Shown here: piece after piece, positions 1-8,581 of the stretch
Position numbering within the stretch: position 1 is the stretch's first letter
How the letters are laid out: each line of letters opens with the position of its first letter
Assembly (NCBI GenBank): GCA_016712535.1
Contig: JADJQW010000002.1
Location: forward strand, 1,178,001-1,242,000
Direction: 5' to 3'
From: Flavobacteriales bacterium
GTDB lineage: Bacteria; Bacteroidota; Bacteroidia; Flavobacteriales_F; PHOS-HE28
DNA: 64,000 nucleotides
Notes under the pieces: generated by a model
What the model saw: the letters and a program-made list of their open reading frames with translations, nothing else
The model's database searches: none
What the model was told of the DNA's origin: nothing
Made by a program: the position numbers and the translations under genes

Positions 1-643
1 CCATCTGTTCCAAGGTGCTGAACTGGCTCGCTTGCGCATTCGTAATGCGTGTGGGTAGTGTGACGCCCATCTTGGACATGGGTTCCACCAGTCCGGCCAG
101 GTAAGCCACGCGCTCCTCACCTTCCTTGACGCTGATCAGTGCGTTCATCACGGTCTGACCGGTCAAAGGGCCAATGGAGTATTTCTCCAGCGGGTCAGCG
201 CCTGCATCCACCAGCATCTTGATGATCTCCAGATCGCATCCGGTGATGGCCTGGGAAAGCAGGGTTTGCCCGATCTTGGTTTTGACCTTGATGTCAGCAC
301 CTGCTGCCAGCAACAATTTCACCGCATCTTCATTGCCCCAGTAGGCCGCGTTGATCAGCGGGGTGAATCCGTTCGCTGGATGAACGAAGTTCAACTCGGA
401 CTTGCTATCGATCAGGACTTTCACCACTTCAGCATCTGCCCAGCAAGCAGCCAGGTTCAGTGGCGTGCCGAACGCAGGGTCCAAGCTGTTCACATCTGCA
501 CCTGCGGCAATGGCCGTGAGGGCATTCGGATAGTTCGCTCCTTTCAGGGCAGTCCAAAGGTCTTCCGTGGCGCCTGCGAATGAGTGAGGGATGACAATAA
601 GAAACGCAGCGGACGTCATCAGGGTTTTGAGTCGTTGTGACAT
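1..643 (-). CDS. Secreted ankyrin-repeat protein (3' end outside window)
   Basis: Reading the minus strand from the ATG at 643 gives an open frame to the window edge (214 codons visible, no stop), so the C-terminus is missing. The N-terminus is a signal peptide (MSQRLKTLMTSAAFLIVIPH, cleavage probably after SFA). Ankyrin-type helices follow, with motifs such as NALTAIAAGADVNSLDP, TPLNLAACWADAEVVKVLID, FTPLINAAYWGNEDAVKLLL and IIKMLVDAGADP, so about four repeats are seen. Ankyrin repeats mediate protein binding; the partner is unknown. The export signal suggests a periplasmic or surface location. No operon partner is visible. Confidence 0.85.
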   Translation of the reverse strand, partial: MSQRLKTLMTSAAFLIVIPHSFAGATEDLWTALKGANYPNALTAIAAGADVNSLDPAFGTPLNLAACWADAEVVKVLIDSKSELNFVHPANGFTPLINAAYWGNEDAVKLLLAAGADIKVKTKIGQTLLSQAITGCDLEIIKMLVDAGADPLEKYSIGPLTGQTVMNALISVKEGEERVAYLAGLVEPMSKMGVTLPTRITNAQASQFSTLEQM

Positions 644-826
644 GGTTCGAGAGTTTGTTGTACTTACGCTGTGGGCTGCGCCGAAAGTAGCTCGGCACAC
701 ACAACAGTAGACAATAATCGCATGCCGCACGTCTGCGCCGCGCAAGAGTGAAAGAGCTTACCAGGCAGCGCCTCTATCGATCAAGGATCGCTTCGTCAGA
801 AAAGCCTTCAAACTGGAACTACCGCG

Positions 827-1306
827 TTACCAGGTGAATGTATGCGGCGAGGCTTCCCGAACGAAGGTGTGCGACCGCGTCGGCATCTTCTCCCCCTCCA
901 CATGCACCAGGTTCTGCTGCTCCGCGAAGACATCCTGTAAGAGCGTATTGGAGACCATCAGTCCGTTCGGTGAGGCGATACCCTCTACCTGCAAGTAGCA
1001 GTACAGCGTTTCGCCATCGAGCTCTTTGCCAATCCAGTTCCAAGCGAGCTGTTTCTCCTGGAAGAGCGTTAAGTGCTCCATGAAGTATCGGTTCAGCAAG
1101 CTGTCGGCCTTAGGGTGCTCCTTGTCCGAGCCGAGCTTCAACTCGCCTCGTGCGCTCAGCGCGTGTTCGATGTCGTGCGCGGTCATCCGCCAGGTGAGGT
1201 CAAGGGTCTTCGTCTCCGGCTTGTGACGGATCGTGAGGATTGACACGAAGAAGTCGTGGGCGGTGAGTGCCACGCTGAATGTGAGTGCAAGTAGAGAGAG
1301 CTTCAT
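827..1306 (-). CDS. DUF6702 family protein
   Basis: A 159-aa protein with an N-terminal export signal (MKLSLLALTFSVALTAHDFF). The frame extends upstream, but the ATG at 1306 is chosen because it begins the signal peptide; the extension would run through the intergenic hairpin. The body matches the DUF6702 pattern from memory: FVSILTIRHKPETKTLDLTW near the start, a central NRYFMEHLTLF segment, then a GETLYCYLQVEGI strand and NTLLQDVFAEQQNLVHV. The biochemical role is unknown. It is divergent from the M1 peptidase gene; DUF6702 and M1 peptidases are often neighbours in Bacteroidota, which suggests a shared envelope role. Confidence 0.8.
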   Translation of the reverse strand: MKLSLLALTFSVALTAHDFFVSILTIRHKPETKTLDLTWRMTAHDIEHALSARGELKLGSDKEHPKADSLLNRYFMEHLTLFQEKQLAWNWIGKELDGETLYCYLQVEGIASPNGLMVSNTLLQDVFAEQQNLVHVEGEKMPTRSHTFVREASPHTFTW

Positions 1307-1329
1307 ACCGCGCAAAGATGGGATGGCTT

Positions 1330-1398
1330 CGGGCCGCGGGCTTCGGGCTGGGCAGTGCTTCGGTTCAACGCCTTGCCCAGCCCGAAGCGCGTGGCCCG
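1330..1398. repeat. Long intergenic inverted repeat
   Basis: A perfect 15-bp inverted repeat, GCTTCGGGCTGGGCA (1340-1354) and its complement (1374-1388), around a 19-nt loop. The stem continues outward with one mismatch and one G-U pair to 1330 and 1398. It sits between two divergent start codons, where a terminator is not needed. It shares the CGGGCCGCGGGCT string with the palindrome at 56035-56098. Confidence 0.75.
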
Positions 1399-1405
1399 CA
1401 GCCAC

Positions 1406-1413
1406 TACTTTCG
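1406..1413 (+). promoter_or_regulatory. Bacteroidota-type -7 box of the M1 peptidase gene
   Basis: TACTTTCG, a variant of the Bacteroidota -7 element TAnnTTTG, ends 5 nt before the ATG at 1419. The same box precedes several other genes in this window. The implied leader is very short. Confidence 0.45.
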
Positions 1414-1418
1414 CCAAC

Positions 1419-3791
1419 ATGTCCTCGAAGCTCTACCTCACCATTTGCACATCGATCCTTACGAGCACTGCCCTCGCCCAGGATTCCCCGCGTTACGGCC
1501 GCGACAAGTTCCGCCAGCTCGATCAGGAACTGCCCACGCCCAACGAGCAGCGGACGGCCAGCGGCGCGCCCGGCCACGCCTACTGGCAGATGAAGGCGGA
1601 TTACGACATCCATGTGGAGATCACGGAGCCGAAGGCGAGTGAAGGCGTGCTGCCGAAGCTCACCGGCTACGAGACCATCACCTATCACAACCAGAGCCCC
1701 GACAAGCTCGAGTACCTCTGGCTGCAGTTGGATCAGAACATCTTCGAGCCGAACAGCGATGCGAACACCACGCGCACCGGCACCCTTGGCGATAGCGTGA
1801 GCCTCTCGCAGATCGACAAGTGGGTGAATCCCTTCGAGGGTGGATACAAGATCACCTCGGTGACCGATGCCAATGGGGGCAAGCTGAAGCACACGATCAA
1901 CAAGACCATGATGCGCGTCGACCTCCCGAAGCCGCTCGCGCCGGGCGCGACGTTCGTCTTCAAGGTGCAGTGGTGGAACTGGATCAACGACCGCTTCAAG
2001 TGGGGCGGACGCGCTGGCTACGAGTACTTCCCCGAAGAGGACAACTACCTCTTCACCATCGCGCACTTCTACCCGCGCATGGCCGCGTACATGGATTACA
2101 GCGGCTGGATGCATAAGCAGTTCCTGGGCCAGGGCGAGTTCACCCTCGACTTCGGCGACTACACCCTCAGCATCACGGCGCCCAGCGACCACGTCGTTGC
2201 GGCCACGGGCGAATGGGCGAATGCATCAGCGGTGCTCACGTCCGCGCAGCAGAAGCGCCTCGCGCAGGCGCGCACGAGCGACAAGCCCGTTATGATCGTC
2301 ACGCCGCAGGAGGCGCTCGAGAACGAGAAGGAGCGCAGCAGCGGCACCAAGACCTGGGTGTACAAGAGCAAGAACGTGCGCGACGTCGCCTTCGCCAGCA
2401 GCCGCAAGTTCATCTGGGATGCGATGAACCAGCCGGTGAAGACCAACAACGTGCTCTGCATGAGTTACTATCCCAAGGAGGGCAACCCGCTGTGGGAACA
2501 GTACAGCACCAAGGTGGTGGCGCACACCATCAAGACCTACAGCAAGTTCACGGCCGACTACATCTACCCCGTGGCCATCAGCGTGCACACCGACCGCATC
2601 GGCATGGAGTACCCGATGATCTGCTTCAACGGCGGGCGGCCGGAGAAGGACGGAACTTACAGCGAGCGCACGAAGTATGGCATGATCGGCGTGATCACGC
2701 ACGAGGTGGGGCACAATTTCTTCCCCATGATCATCAACTCCGATGAGCGGCAGTGGACCTGGATGGACGAGGGCCTCAACACCTTCGTGCAATACCTCAC
2801 CGAGCAGGAGTGGGACAAGGATTACCCCAGCTGGCGCGGCAAGCCCCGCAACATCGTGGACTACATGAAGGGCGACCCCAACGCCGCGCCTGACAAAATG
2901 AAGGCGCGCATCGAGCCGATCATGACCAACAGCGAGAGCATCACGCAGTTCGGCAACAACGCCTACGGCAAGCCCTGCACGGCCCTCAACATCCTGCGCG
3001 AGACGGTGATGGGCCGCGAGCTCTTCGACCACGCTTTCAAGACCTATTGCGAGCGCTGGAAGTTCAAGCACCCCACGCCGGCCGACTTCTTCCGCTCCAT
3101 GGAGGACGCGAGCGGGGTGGACCTCGACTGGTTCTGGCGCGGCTGGTTCTACACCACCGACCACGTGGACATCAGTCTGGAGAACATGCGCTACAAGCGC
3201 CTATCACCGCGCGATCCATTACTGGCCGAGAAGACGAAGCGCGAGGAGAGGGCGCGCGAAGTGCCCGACCTCAGCCGCCAGCGCAACATTGATGCGAAGC
3301 TCGACTTCGTGGTGGATCGCGACCCTGCCACGCGCGACTTCTACAACAGCTACGACCCGCTCACCGCCACGGAGCGCGACATCGCGGCCTATGAGAAGTG
3401 GAAGAAGGGCCTGAAGCCCGAGGAGCTCACGCTGCTCAACGAGGAGATTCACCTCTATGAGCTCTCCTTCAAGAACATCGGCGGGCTCGTGATGCCCGTC
3501 ATCCTGGAGTGGGAGTACACCGATGGCACCAAGGAAGTGGAGCGTATCCCCGCTGAGATCTGGAAGACCAGCGACGAGGTGAGCAAGGTCTTCGTGAAGC
3601 GCAAGGAGGTGACACGCGTCACCCTCGATCCCTTCTTGGAGACGGCGGATTGCGACCTCAACAACAACAGCTGGCCGCCGCGCATGGTGCCCACGCGCTT
3701 CGATGTGTTCAAGGAGCAGCAGTGGCGCCAGCCGAACCCCATGCAGCTGGAGCGGAACCGGATGACGGGCGGGGAGATGAAGGGGCAGTGA
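1419..3791 (+). CDS. M1 family metallopeptidase (aminopeptidase N-like)
   Basis: A 790-aa secreted zinc peptidase. The start at 1419 gives a clean signal peptide (MSSKLYLTICTSILTSTALA); the frame is open further upstream but only through the hairpin. The zinc site is HEVGH (H428, E429, H432) followed 18 residues later by the third ligand E451 in MDEGLNTF, the M1 signature HExxH-x18-E. An N-terminal beta domain precedes it and a helical C-terminal part follows. It is expected to trim peptides in the periplasm or at the surface. This large Bacteroidota subfamily lacks a clear GAMEN motif; RIGMEYP (near residue 395) occupies that region. It is divergent from the DUF6702 gene. Confidence 0.93.
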   Translation: MSSKLYLTICTSILTSTALAQDSPRYGRDKFRQLDQELPTPNEQRTASGAPGHAYWQMKADYDIHVEITEPKASEGVLPKLTGYETITYHNQSPDKLEYLWLQLDQNIFEPNSDANTTRTGTLGDSVSLSQIDKWVNPFEGGYKITSVTDANGGKLKHTINKTMMRVDLPKPLAPGATFVFKVQWWNWINDRFKWGGRAGYEYFPEEDNYLFTIAHFYPRMAAYMDYSGWMHKQFLGQGEFTLDFGDYTLSITAPSDHVVAATGEWANASAVLTSAQQKRLAQARTSDKPVMIVTPQEALENEKERSSGTKTWVYKSKNVRDVAFASSRKFIWDAMNQPVKTNNVLCMSYYPKEGNPLWEQYSTKVVAHTIKTYSKFTADYIYPVAISVHTDRIGMEYPMICFNGGRPEKDGTYSERTKYGMIGVITHEVGHNFFPMIINSDERQWTWMDEGLNTFVQYLTEQEWDKDYPSWRGKPRNIVDYMKGDPNAAPDKMKARIEPIMTNSESITQFGNNAYGKPCTALNILRETVMGRELFDHAFKTYCERWKFKHPTPADFFRSMEDASGVDLDWFWRGWFYTTDHVDISLENMRYKRLSPRDPLLAEKTKREERAREVPDLSRQRNIDAKLDFVVDRDPATRDFYNSYDPLTATERDIAAYEKWKKGLKPEELTLLNEEIHLYELSFKNIGGLVMPVILEWEYTDGTKEVERIPAEIWKTSDEVSKVFVKRKEVTRVTLDPFLETADCDLNNNSWPPRMVPTRFDVFKEQQWRQPNPMQLERNRMTGGEMKGQ

Positions 3792-3865
3792 TTGCAGGAG
3801 CTGGAACCGAGCCCTAGGCTCAATTGCCCGGACCGAATGCCTTCCGCGGATCTGCGCGGTTTCGC

Positions 3866-5827
3866 CTATTGCTTCACGAAGCGCGCTGATCGCACGCCAT
3901 CCGTTCCCAGCACCTGCAGCACATACGCCCCGGGGCTGAGTGACTGCACCCCCACCTTTCCATTCACCGCGCGTCCCGCGAGCACCGTCCGTCCGCTCGC
4001 ATCGGTCACGGCGTAGTTGCAGTTCGGCTCGGTTCCGGCAATCGTGAGCGCCTCGGCAGCGGGATTAGGCGAGATGGAGAAGTTCCCTCCAGCAGGCTCC
4101 ATGATCGTGGTCACGGTGCTCTGCACGATCACGTGCGTGGTGTTGATCGCCGGGTTCTCGAAGGACTCCACCGTGCCATCGGGCCACTGGATGCTCACTT
4201 CCTCCACTTCGGTGTCGGGACCCAGGCCGAAGTGCGCCCCGATGAAGCTCATGTGCGAGAAGCCGTCTCCGCTCCGGATGTCGCGGATCTGCGTGCCCAG
4301 CGCGCTGGTGACGGTCACGCGCGCTCCGATGGCGTCGCGGTTGCTGATAGTGCCCTGCGGGTTGATCCGGATCCAATTGTTGCTGTTGCCGTTGTTGCGC
4401 TGATAGCCGCCTCCATTGCAGATGTCCAGGAAGCCATCGTTATTCAGGTCGCCGATGGGCCCGTTCCCGGGTGCGTTGGGATCATGGCTGAAAGTGCCGT
4501 CGCCGTTGTTGTAGTGCAGCGCACCACCGCCCAGGATGTCGATCCAGCCATCGTTGTTGAAGTCGTGCGCGGTCCACTCGATGCTCAGGCCGGTCCAGAG
4601 ATCCATGCCGTTCCCTGGAGGCGCATCCGTGAAGGTGCCATCGCCGTTGTTGAATAGCAGCTTGTGCACCGCGCCGCTGCTGGCACCGATCAACGCGTCC
4701 ATGTCGCCATCGTTGTCGAAGTCGCCCCAGGCGCTGCTCCAGCTCTGGTGGCCATCGGCAAGGCCCAATGAGGGCGCCACATTGGTGAACGCCCCGTTGC
4801 CGTTGTTCAGCATGAGCAGGTCCGTGGGATCGCAGCCGCACTTGGCCACGAAGAGGTCCACAACGCCGTCGTTGTCTATATCCGTGAAGATGCTGCCGTA
4901 GTTGCCGCAGGTGGTGCCGTAGCCGCCCTGGGTATGCACCAGCTGCCCTGCGCCGTCATTGATGAAAGCCACGTTGGCATCCACATCATGGCAGGAGAAG
5001 GCATCGAGGTGCCCATCATTGTTGAGGTCGACGAAGTTGGTGCGCTGGCAGAAGATGTACTGGGGCGGGCTCCATTGGGTGTAGGCCGTGCCATCGCCGT
5101 TGGCGGACATGAAGGTGGCGCCGCTGCCCCCGCCGTACAGCAGGTCGCGATGGCCGTTGCTGTCCCAATCGCCCACGGCGAAGCTCCAGGATGCCGTATT
5201 CACCGCGTTGGTGGTAGGGAAGTTGGTGACGCTGTACGCGCCGGCATCGCCCTGATAGGCCACGTTGAAGCTGGAATATCCGGGGGACACCATGTCGTCC
5301 TTGCCGTCATCGTTCATATCCACAGCGCCTTGAGCGCCACTGACTCCTGGCACGACTGTGTTGGAGAAGAGAACAGCATTATCGGGCACCCACGATTCAA
5401 GCACAGAGAAGGTGAATGCGTTGCTCGACCAGTAGCTGTCCCAGGCGATGATGTACGTGGTGCCCGCTGTGGCGCTGAAGGTGGCGATGGAGGTGTAGCC
5501 GGGTCCTTCGTCGTCGCCGCCGGAATAGCACGCCAAGGAAGCGCACGTGCCGGTATACACATGCATGCGCGTGTCCACGTACGGGAATCCCGTCACATAG
5601 CTGCTCACCGTCACGAGCATGTCGTTCGCAGGGGTGAATGCGTACCAGAGGCCCGCGGCGCCAGGGGCGGCAGGTCCGGCGCAGAGCTGCGTTGGAGCCG
5701 TTCCGGTTACCTGCGGCGCGGTGTGCGTGCCCAAGCCGATGGGCACTGCGGTTTCGCAGGTGTTCTGTGCATGAGCGCCAAAGGTTGCCAGCACGAGCAA
5801 CATGGCAGGGGTACGCAACGCCATCAT
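3866..5827 (-). CDS. T9SS-secreted FG-GAP/VCBS repeat protein with ASPIC/UnbV domain
   Basis: A 653-aa secreted protein. The ATG at 5827 (a second one at 5824) starts the signal peptide MMALRTPAMLLVLATFGAHA. After an N-terminal beta domain come about seven VCBS/FG-GAP calcium-binding repeats of the D-N-D-G-D type (DMNDDGKDDM, DWDSNGHRDL, DLNNDGHLDA, DIDNDGVVDL, DFDNDGDMDA, DFNNDGWIDI, DLNNDGFLDI), predicted to fold as a beta-propeller. An ASPIC/UnbV-like region (IGARVTVTSALGTQIRDI to VSIQWPDG) follows. The last 70 residues (SISPNPAAEALTI to GAYVLQVLG) are a T9SS type A sorting domain, so it should be surface-anchored or released. Its ligand is unknown. Confidence 0.92.
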   Translation of the reverse strand: MMALRTPAMLLVLATFGAHAQNTCETAVPIGLGTHTAPQVTGTAPTQLCAGPAAPGAAGLWYAFTPANDMLVTVSSYVTGFPYVDTRMHVYTGTCASLACYSGGDDEGPGYTSIATFSATAGTTYIIAWDSYWSSNAFTFSVLESWVPDNAVLFSNTVVPGVSGAQGAVDMNDDGKDDMVSPGYSSFNVAYQGDAGAYSVTNFPTTNAVNTASWSFAVGDWDSNGHRDLLYGGGSGATFMSANGDGTAYTQWSPPQYIFCQRTNFVDLNNDGHLDAFSCHDVDANVAFINDGAGQLVHTQGGYGTTCGNYGSIFTDIDNDGVVDLFVAKCGCDPTDLLMLNNGNGAFTNVAPSLGLADGHQSWSSAWGDFDNDGDMDALIGASSGAVHKLLFNNGDGTFTDAPPGNGMDLWTGLSIEWTAHDFNNDGWIDILGGGALHYNNGDGTFSHDPNAPGNGPIGDLNNDGFLDICNGGGYQRNNGNSNNWIRINPQGTISNRDAIGARVTVTSALGTQIRDIRSGDGFSHMSFIGAHFGLGPDTEVEEVSIQWPDGTVESFENPAINTTHVIVQSTVTTIMEPAGGNFSISPNPAAEALTIAGTEPNCNYAVTDASGRTVLAGRAVNGKVGVQSLSPGAYVLQVLGTDGVRSARFVKQ

Positions 5828-6027
5828 GTTCCTTGGATTTTCGACGGCAAGGTAGATGGCCGCGCAACATGGGCGCGAACGATCCTGAGCGACTTTGGAA
5901 ACACACGAGCAGAAGGGCAGGTCATTCTCCTCGTGCTCGGGAATCGCTCTGTTGTGGGGGACACGGTCCAGGTCATTGCAGGAATCACAGCGTCTGCTTT
6001 CCTTCGTTCCATGAACCCACACAGGCC

Positions 6028-7086
6028 ATGAAGCACATCATTCTCGCTATTCCAGCCGTGCTGCTCAGCACGGTCATGCACGCCCAAGCCCTCCTTTCGC
6101 AGGCGCGACCTGCAGACAGTGAGTTCTGGGGCTACGTCGACAACACGGGCAACATGGTCATTCCGCCGAAGTACAAGCACTGCTTTCCTTTCGGGGAGAG
6201 CGGCTACGCTGCGGTGAAGGATGCGGTCACGGACAAGCCCGGCTTCATCAACGTGAAGGGTGAAGCCTTGAAGACGGACCCCGCCGATTTCGTGCTCATC
6301 AGCGGCCTTTTCGGAGGCAAGGATGCGCAAGGCTTCAGCTGCGGGCGGGCCCCTGTGCGCATCGGCGATCTCTGGGGCTTCATGGGAACCGACGGGAAGA
6401 TGGCCATCCCGGCCAAGTATGATAAAGTGGAACCCTTCGAGAGCTGCCTTGCCCTGGTGATGCTCGGCAAGAAGCAGTACATCCTCACCGCCGATGGGAA
6501 GGAGACCGCCATCAGCGATGCGAACATCGTGGATGTGAAGGGCTTCAAGAACGGCCTCTCGCCATTCAAGCAGAAGGACAAGATGCACGGCTTCATGGAT
6601 GGCGATCAAACCATCGTCATCCCCGCGCAGTTCCTGAGCGTGGGCTATTTCACCGGTGAACTGGCCTGGGCCAAGACGAAGGAGGGGAAGGTCGGATTCA
6701 TCAACCGGAAGGGGGAGTGGGCGATCACAGCGCAATTCGACGCAGCAGAGGATTTCGATGAGGCGAGCGGAATGGCCCGGGTGAAGCAGGCCGATGCCTG
6801 GATGTATGTGTCGCGCGATGGCAGCATCATGCGGATGACGGACACCCAGGTCTGGGGCGATTTCTCCGATGGCCTGGCCAAGGGCAAGAAGGGCGAGCTC
6901 TTCGGGTTCTTCGACAAGAGCGGGGCTTGGGCGATCACCCCTCAATTCCAAGGTGTCCGTGATTTCAAGAACGGTTACGCGGCAGCCAAGCAGGGCGAGA
7001 AATGGGGCTTCATCGACAAGACCGGTAAGTGGGCGGTAGAGCCCAAGTTCGAGGTCGTGAAGGATATGGAACGGCCATCGAAGTAG
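6028..7086 (+). CDS. Secreted WG-repeat protein
   Basis: A 352-aa protein with a signal peptide (MKHIILAIPAVLLSTVMHA). The start at 6028 is the codon that begins it. At least seven WG repeats are visible: WGYVDNTGNMVIPPKY, PGFINVKGEA, WGFMGTDGKMAIPAKYD, HGFMDGDQTIVIPAQF, VGFINRKGEWAITAQFD, FGFFDKSGAWAITPQFQ and WGFIDKTGKWAVEPKFE. WG (KWG leptospira-type) repeats probably form a beta-propeller-like scaffold; the role is unknown. It is the last chromosomal gene before the integrated element, and its stop is about 70 bp from the left att core. Confidence 0.9.
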   Translation: MKHIILAIPAVLLSTVMHAQALLSQARPADSEFWGYVDNTGNMVIPPKYKHCFPFGESGYAAVKDAVTDKPGFINVKGEALKTDPADFVLISGLFGGKDAQGFSCGRAPVRIGDLWGFMGTDGKMAIPAKYDKVEPFESCLALVMLGKKQYILTADGKETAISDANIVDVKGFKNGLSPFKQKDKMHGFMDGDQTIVIPAQFLSVGYFTGELAWAKTKEGKVGFINRKGEWAITAQFDAAEDFDEASGMARVKQADAWMYVSRDGSIMRMTDTQVWGDFSDGLAKGKKGELFGFFDKSGAWAITPQFQGVRDFKNGYAAAKQGEKWGFIDKTGKWAVEPKFEVVKDMERPSK

Positions 7087-7096
7087 CCGTCAGTTG

Positions 7097-7130
7097 GTAA
7101 AACAGAAAGGGACCGCTTGCGCGATCCCTT
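7097..7130 (-). terminator. Orphaned terminator of the ancestral tRNA-Thr gene
   Basis: On the minus strand AAGGGA (7125-7130 side) pairs with TCCCTT (7107-7112 side), with an inner CGC/GCG stem, and is followed by TCTGTTTTACC. It lies just downstream of the displaced tRNA 3' half, as expected for the original tRNA terminator stranded by integration. Confidence 0.6.
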
Positions 7131-7134
7131 CTGA

Positions 7135-7176
7135 GCCTCCTGTCAGATTTGAACTGACGACCTGCTCATTACGAAT
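7135..7176 (-). pseudogene. tRNA-Thr 3'-half remnant at the left junction (attL)
   Basis: Read on the minus strand this is the 3' half of a tRNA: the anticodon-loop end, variable loop, a full T-arm (GTCAG-TTCAAAT-CTGAC) and the acceptor 3' strand AGGAGGC. It matches the intact tRNA-Thr at 14514-14585 except in the T stem, where both sides of the stem differ in a compensating way. No matching 5' half precedes it; the sequence diverges right after the 18-bp core (7159-7176). It is best read as the chromosomal 3' end displaced when the element inserted. Confidence 0.8.
7159..7176. repeat. attL core (18-bp direct repeat, left copy)
   Basis: Identical to 14539-14556. It covers the anticodon loop, the 3' side of the anticodon stem and part of the variable loop of tRNA-Thr. 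Strand exchange must fall within this identity block. Confidence 0.8.
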
Positions 7177-7233
7177 AACTACCGGGGTACTTTTCAAGGG
7201 TATCCCTTCCCTACTCCAGCCCTTGCCGTTCGT

Positions 7234-7317
7234 GGTAAATGTAGGCCCGACGGGGAAAGTAGATGCACCGTTCGTTTTCCTTCCCCTTGCCCCTACATTT
7301 ACCCCATCGTTTACCCC
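7234..7317. promoter_or_regulatory. Inverted and direct repeats upstream of the integrase (possible arm-type sites)
   Basis: GGTAAATGTAGG (7234-7245) and its exact complement (7292-7303) form a 12-bp inverted repeat 46 bp apart. TTTACCCC occurs at 7298-7305 and again at 7310-7317, and a third copy lies near the right end at 14452-14459. Repeats at both ends of an integrating element are typical of arm-type integrase or excisionase sites. The integrase promoter probably lies here too. Confidence 0.5.
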
Positions 7318-7324
7318 GATACCG

Positions 7325-8578
7325 ATGGCAGGTGCAAGTATCAACCTCAACCCGAAGGCGAAAGCGCAAGGCTTCAGCGCCCGGTTCGTATGCCTCTCTG
7401 GAAAGACCTTGACCGGTGGAAGTCACCCCATCCGGCTCCAGTTGATCCACAACGGCAAGATCAAACGCTACTCCACGAAGGAGGCTTGCACACTGGAGCA
7501 ATGGGACGAAGGCACGGGCCGGGTGAAAGCCCGCGTGAAGGGTGCGGCCTACACGAACGGGATCCTGAGCGCGATCGAAGCCCAAGTTTCCGGCATGGTG
7601 GACAGCTTGGTGGTGAGCAAGGCGCTTTCGCTGGAGAACTTCGATGCACGCTACCGGAACCCCAAAGCCGCCGAGGATGTGCTGGCATACTTGGAGCACT
7701 TGGAAAAGACGTTCCGGGCCGAGGGCCGCATCGGGTACGCGATCACTTACCGCAACGCTGCAAGCGCCCTTCGGCGCTTCAGTGGTGGCAAGCCCGTTCG
7801 GTTCGCTGACCTCACCGCGCGGAAACTGGAGGGGCTGGAGCAATACCTGAAGGGCGTTGGATGCACGAACGGCGGCATCGCTACCTATATGCGTGTGCTT
7901 CGCGTTGCGGTGAACATGGCGATCAAAGAGGGCTTGCTCCACCGCGACCAATACCCCTTTGAAACCGCACGATCACGGGGCTACTCCATGAAGCGGCTCA
8001 AAAGCAAGTCCAACCCGCGTTCCCTCACTGAGTTGGACATGGACAAGCTGAAGCGGTTCCCGTTCGCCGATCACCCGCACCTCGGCGAAAGCGTTCGCCT
8101 CTTCCTGTTCAGCTACTACGCCCGTGGGATGAACTTCGCGGACATTGCCCAACTGAAGCGCGCGGACGTGTACGATGGGCGGATCTTCTACCGCCGCCGG
8201 AAAACGAACGACGCTTTCAGCATCCCGGTGAGCGATGCGCTGGCCGAGCTACTGGCCGTATTCGATGGCCACGAAAGCCCCTACCTCTTCCCCATCCTGA
8301 GCGAAGAGCATGGAACCGAAAGGCAGCAATGGAACCGGATCCAAAAGTGCCTGAAGCGGCTCAACCTCGAATTGAAGGAAGCCGCCGAGGTGGTGGGCAT
8401 CACGGTCCCCCTCACCTCCTACGTTGCCCGGCACACGTTCGCCACCACGCTAAAGCGGAAGGGCGTTGACGTTGCCGTGATATCGGAAAGCATGGGACAC
8501 GAAAGTGTGAACACGACCCGCGCCTATCTGAAGCGGTTCGGTAGTGAGGTGTTGGACGCCGCCGATCAATTGCTCTGA
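7325..8578 (+). CDS. Tyrosine recombinase/integrase
   Basis: A 417-aa phage-type integrase. The frame is open further upstream (to 7094), but that stretch crosses the tRNA remnant, so the ATG at 7325 (MAGASINLNPKAK) is preferred. Residues 1-110 form an arm-binding domain (IRLQLIHNGKIKRYSTKEAC), about 120-220 a SAM-like core-binding domain, and the rest the catalytic domain: the first Arg in YYARGMNFADIAQLKR, the second in SYVARHTFAT, the GHES segment, and the nucleophile Tyr in TTRAYLKRF. The usual His two before the second Arg is replaced, as in many Bacteroidota integrases. It should catalyse integration at tRNA-Thr. Confidence 0.95.
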   Translation: MAGASINLNPKAKAQGFSARFVCLSGKTLTGGSHPIRLQLIHNGKIKRYSTKEACTLEQWDEGTGRVKARVKGAAYTNGILSAIEAQVSGMVDSLVVSKALSLENFDARYRNPKAAEDVLAYLEHLEKTFRAEGRIGYAITYRNAASALRRFSGGKPVRFADLTARKLEGLEQYLKGVGCTNGGIATYMRVLRVAVNMAIKEGLLHRDQYPFETARSRGYSMKRLKSKSNPRSLTELDMDKLKRFPFADHPHLGESVRLFLFSYYARGMNFADIAQLKRADVYDGRIFYRRRKTNDAFSIPVSDALAELLAVFDGHESPYLFPILSEEHGTERQQWNRIQKCLKRLNLELKEAAEVVGITVPLTSYVARHTFATTLKRKGVDVAVISESMGHESVNTTRAYLKRFGSEVLDAADQLL

Positions 8579-8581
8579 GCG

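Noticed and set aside
3792..3865. Short GAGCC-CTA-GGCTC hairpin between convergent genes
   Set aside because: Only a 5-bp stem and no T run; too weak to call a terminator.
7094..7324. N-terminal extension of the integrase
   Set aside because: It would translate the tRNA remnant and promoter repeats; the family starts near the ATG at 7325.
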